Made by a program: the position numbers and the translations under genes. A stretch of DNA of 64,000 bases from Anaerolineaceae bacterium (GTDB lineage Bacteria > Chloroflexota > Anaerolineae > Anaerolineales > Anaerolineaceae). Below are positions 58,036 through 64,000 of this stretch, piece by piece; the stretch's first letter is position 1, and every line of letters begins with the position of its first letter. The notes under the pieces were generated by a model, which saw nothing but the letters and a program-made list of their open reading frames with translations, was not told the DNA's origin and ran no database searches. The stretch spans positions 19,703-83,702 of the forward strand of contig WOYY01000061.1 of assembly GCA_011620555.1 (NCBI GenBank), in the 5' to 3' direction.

Positions 58036-59451
58036 ATGGAACCCACTCTCGGACAACAACTCAAAGCCATCCGCCAATCTCGGGGGATTTCGCTTGAAGA
58101 GATTGCCGAAATCACCCATATCCGGCTGGCCTACCTCAAAGCCATCGAGGAAGGCGACCTGGAAAACCTGCCTTCCCCCGTGCAGATGCGCGGCTTCATC
58201 CGGCTCTATGCGGCCACCCTGGGTATTGAATTTGAAGATCTTCAGGTCAAAGGCTATCACCTGACCCAAGTTGAAGAAAACGACCTTTCCCCGGAAGCAA
58301 TTGAAACTGAAAAGGAAATGAACGGCGAAGACCGTCCTGCGCCCGATGCAGAAGATGAATCGCCGGCATCCGAAGACCTCGCAGAAGAAACGCCCGCGGC
58401 TGAGGCTGAACGGACTCCAGAATCACCTGAGCCGGAAGCCCCAGAGGAACCCCTGGCTAAAGTGGATGAGGAACCTGCCCCCGAAGAAATCCGCCAGCCT
58501 GAAGCCAGACTAATCTTCACGGAAATCGGCGAGCAGCTCCGGCAGCGGCGCGACCTCCTGAGCCTGTCCCTGGAGGATGTGGAAAAGCACACCCACGTCC
58601 GCAAACACTACCTGGAACTCATCGAAGCGGGTCAATTCGGCGAACTGCCCTCGCCCGTCCAGGCCCGTGGGATGCTGGCAAATTACGCCGAATTTCTCAG
58701 CTTGGATGGGGACGCCATCCTGCTGTACTATGCCGAAGGCCTCCAAAGACAACTCCAGGAGTCCCAGGCTGCAGGTCCCACCCGCAAACCGGCCCGGGCG
58801 CTCAGCCCGAACGCACTCCGCTTGAAGAATTTCTTCTCGCTGGACCTGTTGGTCATTGCCGGGATCTTCATCGTTTTCGCTGTCTTTGTGATCTGGGGTG
58901 TCAATCGAATCCTCTCAGCCGACCTGCCCAATGCCGCAGCCACGGACCTGCCGGAGGTGGTGGACGTCCTCCTGGCGACTGACGTCGCTGAGACCACCAC
59001 GCCGGAAGCCACGCTCCCTGAGGGGACCGCCGAGGCCGCTGCCGGGGGCGAAACGACCGGAGAGGCAGTCGAAGCCACCCCGCTTTTCACGGCAGTCGCC
59101 AACACCAGCCCGATCAATCTGGTCATCATCCCCCGGCACAACACCTGGGTCCAGATTTACACGGATTACAATTTGGCCTTTGAAGGGCGGATGCTGACCG
59201 GCAACGCCTATGATTACTCCGCCAACCAGCTCATTGAACTCAATACCGGCAACGCAGGCTCATTGCAGATCTACTTCAATGACCAGGATATCGGGACCAT
59301 CGGCCTGATCGGCGAAGTGGCCGACCTGGTCTTCAATGAGAACGGCCTCGTCCAGCCCACCCCCACACCCAGGCCGACGGCCACGGAGACGCCCCTGGTG
59401 ACCCCGACGCCGTCGCCCACCCCAACAGCGACCAATGACGAAGCAAACTAA
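58036..59451 (+). CDS. RodZ-like HTH membrane protein with two HTH_25-type domains
   Basis: LGQQLKAIRQSRGISLEEIAEITHIRLAYLKAIEEGDLENLPSPVQMRGFIRLYA and again IGEQLRQRRDLLSLSLEDVEKHTHVRKHYLELIEAGQFGELPSPVQARGMLANYA; then TM and DUF4115-like C-terminus. Confidence 0.85.
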   Translation: MEPTLGQQLKAIRQSRGISLEEIAEITHIRLAYLKAIEEGDLENLPSPVQMRGFIRLYAATLGIEFEDLQVKGYHLTQVEENDLSPEAIETEKEMNGEDRPAPDAEDESPASEDLAEETPAAEAERTPESPEPEAPEEPLAKVDEEPAPEEIRQPEARLIFTEIGEQLRQRRDLLSLSLEDVEKHTHVRKHYLELIEAGQFGELPSPVQARGMLANYAEFLSLDGDAILLYYAEGLQRQLQESQAAGPTRKPARALSPNALRLKNFFSLDLLVIAGIFIVFAVFVIWGVNRILSADLPNAAATDLPEVVDVLLATDVAETTTPEATLPEGTAEAAAGGETTGEAVEATPLFTAVANTSPINLVIIPRHNTWVQIYTDYNLAFEGRMLTGNAYDYSANQLIELNTGNAGSLQIYFNDQDIGTIGLIGEVADLVFNENGLVQPTPTPRPTATETPLVTPTPSPTPTATNDEAN

Positions 59452-60793
59452 AGGCACCTATCACCTGATCTCCTTGGGCTGCCCCAAGAATTTGGTTGAT
59501 TCCGAATCCATGGCGGAGCTGCTCAACCGGCAGGGGATGAACCCGGTGGGCCTTCCCGAGGACGCGGAATTTCTGATCGTCAACACCTGCGGGTTCCTCC
59601 AGGCCGCGCGGGATGAGGCGATCGGCGTGCTGACCGACCTTGCCAGCGAGAAGATGTCCTGGCAGAAACTGATCGCGGCGGGCTGCATGACCGAACGCCA
59701 CCGCCAGGAGATCATCGCCAACGTGCCCGGAATTGACGGCCTGCTGGGGACCCGGCGCTGGATGGACATTCTGGACGTGATCGAGGAGACTGAAAAGGGG
59801 CGGAAAAGCCTGCCCTATACGCACTTTCCTGAAGTTCAAACGGTGGGCAGAGATGAAAAAGGCACCCATCGCGCAGCCGTGCAGGGCGGCAGCGCCTACC
59901 TCAAGATCGCGGATGGCTGCCGGCGGGCCTGCGCCTATTGCACCATCCCCCTCATCAAGGGAACCCTCGCCAGCCGCCCAATGGATAAAATTCTGGAGGA
60001 TGCCAGGGCCTTGGCCGATAGAGGCCTGCAGGAGATCGTCCTGATTGCCCAGGATGTGACGGATTACGGCCACGACCTGCAAATCAAGGATGGGCTGACC
60101 AAACTGCTCGAAAAGCTGGTCAAAACTGTTCCCAACGTCCCCTGGATCAGGCTGCTTTACACCTTCCCGGGTTATGTCACCCGCCCCCTGATGGAATTGA
60201 TGGCCGCCGAACCGCAAATCCTGCCCTATCTGGACATGCCCCTGCAGCACGCCGACCCGGCCGTCCTGAAGGCCATGCACCGGCCCAGCGATATGGGAGC
60301 CGTCCGGGAAACGCTTTTCACCATCCGCGACTTGATGCCCGAAGCCGCCCTCCGGACGACCTTCATCGTGGGCTACCCCAACGAGGACGAAGCCGCCTTC
60401 CAAAATTTGGTGGATTTCACCCGGGAGGTCCAGTTTGACCACATGGGCGCCTTCACCTACTCCTTTGAACCGGGCGCGCCGGCTGAACCCTTGGGGGACC
60501 CCATCCCCGAAGAAACCAAGATCGAGCGGCTGGAGACGCTGATGCAGGCCCAGGCGGAGATCTCCCTCTCCCGCAACCAGCCGTTCATCGGCAGGACACT
60601 GGACGTCCTGATCGAAGGCGTGGACGAGGAGAACGGGATCTCCATCGGCCGCTCCTACCGCGATGCGCCGGAGATAGACGGCCTGGTCATCCTGGAAGAC
60701 CTGGCGCCCGTTGGCGAAATGGTGCCTGTGCAGATCAACAGCGCCCTCACGCATGACCTGGTTGGCCGGCTGGCGCAGCCCAAAGCAGACTGA
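59435..60793 (+). CDS. rimO: Ribosomal protein S12 methylthiotransferase RimO
   Basis: HLISLGCPKNLVDSESMAELL, LIVNTCGFLQAARDEAI, LKIADGCRRACAYCTIPLIKGTLASRP, radical SAM CxxxCxxC. Confidence 0.95.
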   Translation: MTKQTKGTYHLISLGCPKNLVDSESMAELLNRQGMNPVGLPEDAEFLIVNTCGFLQAARDEAIGVLTDLASEKMSWQKLIAAGCMTERHRQEIIANVPGIDGLLGTRRWMDILDVIEETEKGRKSLPYTHFPEVQTVGRDEKGTHRAAVQGGSAYLKIADGCRRACAYCTIPLIKGTLASRPMDKILEDARALADRGLQEIVLIAQDVTDYGHDLQIKDGLTKLLEKLVKTVPNVPWIRLLYTFPGYVTRPLMELMAAEPQILPYLDMPLQHADPAVLKAMHRPSDMGAVRETLFTIRDLMPEAALRTTFIVGYPNEDEAAFQNLVDFTREVQFDHMGAFTYSFEPGAPAEPLGDPIPEETKIERLETLMQAQAEISLSRNQPFIGRTLDVLIEGVDEENGISIGRSYRDAPEIDGLVILEDLAPVGEMVPVQINSALTHDLVGRLAQPKAD

Positions 60794-60828
60794 AGAGTCC
60801 GGCCTTTTCCCGAACAGCTTGGATCTAA

Positions 60829-60863
60829 AAACCGGCAGCCCTGTTGGACTGCCGGTTTCTTAT
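60829..60863. terminator. Bidirectional Rho-independent terminator
   Basis: AAACCGGCAG-ccctgttgga-CTGCCGGTTT-ctta. Confidence 0.8.
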
Positions 60864-60881
60864 TTAAAATTTTGATGGAAC

Positions 60882-61979
60882 TCAGGGAGTAGGGGTCGGC
60901 TCTTCCGGCAGTGGGGGTTCCGTGGTTGAGCCAACTGTCGGGGTCGGCGTCGCCTCAGGCGGTGCCGTGGTGGCCGGGTGCTGCTGCGACCAGCATTTAT
61001 CGGCTACCCACTGAGCGGTGGGTTGCACTTCCGGATCGGAGAGCAAAGACTGCGCTTTCTCAAGATACTCCTGAGCCTGACAGTACTCACCGGCAGCGGC
61101 CAGATCCTCAGCATAATAAATCGCAGCCTTGCGATACCGTTCCGTGGCCGTCATCCCGGTGCCATCCCGCAAATTGGGCAAAGCCGGATAGACCTGGTTG
61201 AAATAGTACAAGACCTGCTCCCAATTCACATCCCAATAGCTGGCGCCGGTCAAATAAAGCCGTGTCCAGGTCCGGATGCCATCCGCATACCCATCCAGCG
61301 GGGCAAACTGCTCCGCCAGGGTCAGATCATAGATGCCGGGTTCCAGGCTGCCATCCACCAGGATTTTATTCACTCCGCGGTTCCGCAGGGCGATGTAGAA
61401 CATCCCGTCCACCTCAACAGCCCGGTATTTGAGGTTCTTTTCCCGCAGGGTTTCCAGAGTCTGGATCGCCTCATCCCAGGATTCCGAGGCCATGTAGCCC
61501 TCAGCCGTGATGAAGAGGTCTTCCTCGCCGCGCAAATCCGGCGTGGGTGTGATGGTCGGTTCGCTGGGGGTTGCTGTGGGGCCCGGCGTGGGGGTTCCCG
61601 CATTGCCGATCATCAGAAGGGTCTGGCTGTAAAGCTCGCCGACGATCGCCAGTTCCCCTTCCGTCAGGTACGGGGACATATTGTCCAGGATCCAGTCCAA
61701 ACGGCTCTTCGCCACCTGATAACGCCCCTCGGCAATATCCGTCTGGGCCAATTCTATTTGGGAACTGATCTTGGGCGCAGCCTGCGCCTCCGCCAGCTTC
61801 ACCCGGTCATTGATCCCGCGGGGAATGCCCAAAAGCGCGCCGATCAGAACGATCAACAGTCCGACCAGGATCACCAGCAGATACCAGGACCCGCGCCGCT
61901 GGAGGAATGGCTTTTTATCTTGCTTCTTTTTCTTCTTTTCGGCGACGGGTTCCGCCGCCTCAGGAATATTTTCAGTCAT
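60882..61979 (-). CDS. Single-TM, TPR-like hypothetical protein
   Basis: Lys-rich N-terminus, one TM (WYLLVILVGLLIVLIGALLGIP), helical repeats, Thr/Pro-rich C-terminal tail. Confidence 0.75.
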   Translation of the reverse strand: MTENIPEAAEPVAEKKKKKQDKKPFLQRRGSWYLLVILVGLLIVLIGALLGIPRGINDRVKLAEAQAAPKISSQIELAQTDIAEGRYQVAKSRLDWILDNMSPYLTEGELAIVGELYSQTLLMIGNAGTPTPGPTATPSEPTITPTPDLRGEEDLFITAEGYMASESWDEAIQTLETLREKNLKYRAVEVDGMFYIALRNRGVNKILVDGSLEPGIYDLTLAEQFAPLDGYADGIRTWTRLYLTGASYWDVNWEQVLYYFNQVYPALPNLRDGTGMTATERYRKAAIYYAEDLAAAGEYCQAQEYLEKAQSLLSDPEVQPTAQWVADKCWSQQHPATTAPPEATPTPTVGSTTEPPLPEEPTPTP

Positions 61980-62004
61980 AGCGGAGATTATACCTTAATC
62001 CAAT

Positions 62005-63546
62005 TTAGAGGTTAACCAAAAGTTTAATATCTTTCCAGATTGGGATAGCGGCGGCAAGCGCGCCGGCGGCTGCCCCTCCCAGGGCCAGGAGAAGGTCCGA
62101 GAACGGAAGATCCAGCCCCAGGAAAATCAGCCAGGTCACTGCCCCGCCCAAAACCGCTCCGATCAGGCCCCGCAGGAAAGATGGCCCGATCCGGAAGCGC
62201 TCCGGCATCCGCCGGCTGAGGATGAGCACCAGGATCAAAGCCTGGAGACTATACGAAAGCGAATTTGCCAGGGCGATCCCGCTTGCCGCAAACGGCCCCA
62301 TCAAGGCGATGGCCAGGCCGATGTAAACAACCAGCCCGACAAATGACACGAGCATCGGCACGGTGGCATTCTGCCGGGCATAGAAAGCCCGCACGCCCAC
62401 TTCCACAAGGCTGTGCCCGAGCAGGCCGATCATGTAGCCCTGAGTCGCCCAAAGGATCATCTGGGCATCGCTCAGCGCGAAGCCAAAGGCGGCCTGGATC
62501 AGCGGCAGGCTGGCCAGGGAGATGATGACCGTGATGGGCAGCGCCAGCGCGATCATCACCCGCAGCGAGCGCTCAATCGTATCCTTGTAGACCTTTTGCT
62601 CCCCCTCCGCCGCCAGGCTGGAAAGCGTCGGCAAAAGCGCGGTCGCAATCGCTGTGCCGATCAGGGTTTCCGGCACCTGCTGGATCCACCAGCCATAGCT
62701 CAGCGCCGTCACGGAGCCGACCGCCAGCCGGGAGGCCAAATTATCCCGCGCGAGGAAGATCAGCTGGATGAAGACCATACTCACCAGCCGGGGGCCCATC
62801 AGACGCAGGACCTCCCGCAGGTGCTCATCTTTGAAATTGATCCGCGGGGACCAATGGAATTGATATTGGATCAGCCCCGGCACCTGGATCAGCAGATGCA
62901 GGGCCGCGCCGATGATCACGCCATAGACCAGCCCCTCGATCCCCAGGCCGAACGCGGGGAGCTGGACCCCGCCCAGCATCAGGCCCTCCTCCGGGGCCAG
63001 GATGACGGCGCCGAAAATCTGCCCCAGATCGTAGAGCAAAGGCGCAATCGCCGGCAGCAGGAAGTGCTGGTTGGACTGCAGCCCCGCCATCACCAGGCCG
63101 CTGATCGAGAAGATCAGGGTCGAGACCAGGTTCATCCGCATCAACTGGATCGCCAAGTCCTGCTGTTCAGGGGTGAACCCCGGCGCAATCCCCAGCTGGC
63201 CGCGGACCAGCGGCCCCGCCAGCAGGGCAACAACGATCGCCAGCACACCGGTGACTAGGAAGGCGAGGTTCGCCACCTGAGAAAACAAGCGCCAGGCGGA
63301 TTCGCGGCCCTCTTTGGAAAGCGTGGCGCTTAGAACCGGAATGAAGGCGATCGCCAGAGCGCCGCCGGAGATCAGGGCAAAAAGCAGGTCCGGCAGGTTG
63401 TTAGCGGCATTGAACACATCCAGTTCTTCTGAAAGACCAAATTGACGGCCGATGATGATCGTCCGCAGGACACCCAAAAGTTTATCCACCCCGAAAAACA
63501 CGGCCAACAACAAAGAAACCCGGGTCAATTGACTGGTTTTATTCAT
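62005..63546 (-). CDS. murJ: Lipid II flippase MurJ
   Basis: GVLRTIIIGRQFGLSEELDVFNAANNLPDLLFALISGGALAIAFIPVLS; ~14 TM; GWWIQQVPETLIGTAIATALLPTLS. Confidence 0.93.
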   Translation of the reverse strand: MNKTSQLTRVSLLLAVFFGVDKLLGVLRTIIIGRQFGLSEELDVFNAANNLPDLLFALISGGALAIAFIPVLSATLSKEGRESAWRLFSQVANLAFLVTGVLAIVVALLAGPLVRGQLGIAPGFTPEQQDLAIQLMRMNLVSTLIFSISGLVMAGLQSNQHFLLPAIAPLLYDLGQIFGAVILAPEEGLMLGGVQLPAFGLGIEGLVYGVIIGAALHLLIQVPGLIQYQFHWSPRINFKDEHLREVLRLMGPRLVSMVFIQLIFLARDNLASRLAVGSVTALSYGWWIQQVPETLIGTAIATALLPTLSSLAAEGEQKVYKDTIERSLRVMIALALPITVIISLASLPLIQAAFGFALSDAQMILWATQGYMIGLLGHSLVEVGVRAFYARQNATVPMLVSFVGLVVYIGLAIALMGPFAASGIALANSLSYSLQALILVLILSRRMPERFRIGPSFLRGLIGAVLGGAVTWLIFLGLDLPFSDLLLALGGAAAGALAAAIPIWKDIKLLVNL

Positions 63547-63869
63547 TCATTTCCTTTTCTGATTTGCAGCTCAGTCGCCCTGATTATGCCATATTCACCC
63601 CACTCTGACCAGCACCCCCCAGGAGCATTGCAGAGTAAGCGACTATTACAAACCGATCACTCATTCTCATTCTAGAAAATTATGAGAGTAGAGGCAGGTC
63701 TCCGTGCCCACCCACATCGGAATCACAGGCCCCTGCGGGCAACCACAGCTCTTTGCAGAGGCAGAGTGGCCCAAGCGTTCCCCAAAATAGGATAATGAAT
63801 TCTTAATCAACCCAAAGAATGAACTTTTAATTTTGTCTTTGCAATTGTCCGGAGCACCCCCCGCCGTAA

Positions 63870-63928
63870 TGCCTCAAAATAAAACCTTACTTTAGGGTAT
63901 CGTTGCCTCAAATAAGAATGTTACTTTA
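63870..63928. repeat. Two imperfect direct repeats, possible IS-end-like motif
   Basis: TGCCTCAAAATAAAACCTTACTTTA (63870-63894) and TGCCTCAAATAAGAATGTTACTTTA (63904-63928); 20/25 identical, 34-bp period. Confidence 0.5.
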
Positions 63929-64000
63929 TGATTTTCCATAACTTCCCAATATTCAAGTCGATTTTCTTCCGCAAAGCGACTGGATTGAGTTGAACATAAA

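Noticed and set aside
63750-63790. tRNA-Ser/Leu-like 5' end (GCAGAGGCAGAGTGGCCCAAGCG)
   Set aside because: No anticodon arm, T-loop (GGTTCGAATCC) or acceptor complement follows.
1-64000. CRISPR arrays, integrases, phage or defence islands
   Set aside because: No regularly spaced repeats, cas genes, recombinases or restriction genes seen in the ORF set.

Overview
The window is a gene-dense, GC-rich bacterial chromosome segment. Gene content and codon style suggest Anaerolineae/Chloroflexota; this is inference, as there is no rRNA in the window. About 51 protein genes are supported. No rRNA, tRNA, CRISPR array or intact mobile element was recognised. Main blocks in order: malQ; EamA transporter; ferredoxin; polyphosphate/ROK glucokinase; mltG-ruvX; a fused transaldolase-phosphoglucose isomerase plus transketolase; a pterin/folate neighbourhood (Lgt-like membrane domain fused to FolK, FolM-like SDR, folB, folE); hpf; comF; an SPFH protein with a C-terminal excisionase-type HTH; sucCD; acpP; fni; polyprenyl synthetase; ricT; mrp; glmS; a very long minus-strand cluster (32393-50675); DUF309-pcp-beta-helix-M24; methylmalonyl-CoA epimerase and mutase; rplI; a RodZ-like protein with two HTH domains; rimO; murJ. 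The two strongest observations are as follows. (1) A glmS ribozyme lies upstream of glmS and carries what looks like a two-hairpin insertion between its P2 strand and the conserved AUCGAG core. (2) An ~18 kb, 15-gene, co-directional cluster combines two molybdenum hydroxylases of different domain order, the selenium-dependent molybdenum hydroxylase accessory set (YqeB, YqeC-MocA fusion, XdhC, SsnA), coenzyme F420 biosynthesis (cofC, cofD, cofE), F420-using enzymes (LLM oxidoreductase, NpdG), a CBS-type family II pyrophosphatase and an unexplained 2H phosphoesterase. Its upstream intergenic region holds a 17-bp perfect palindrome between two divergent TGCTATAAT extended -10 elements. All family calls come from reading motifs in the translated ORFs; no database search was run.
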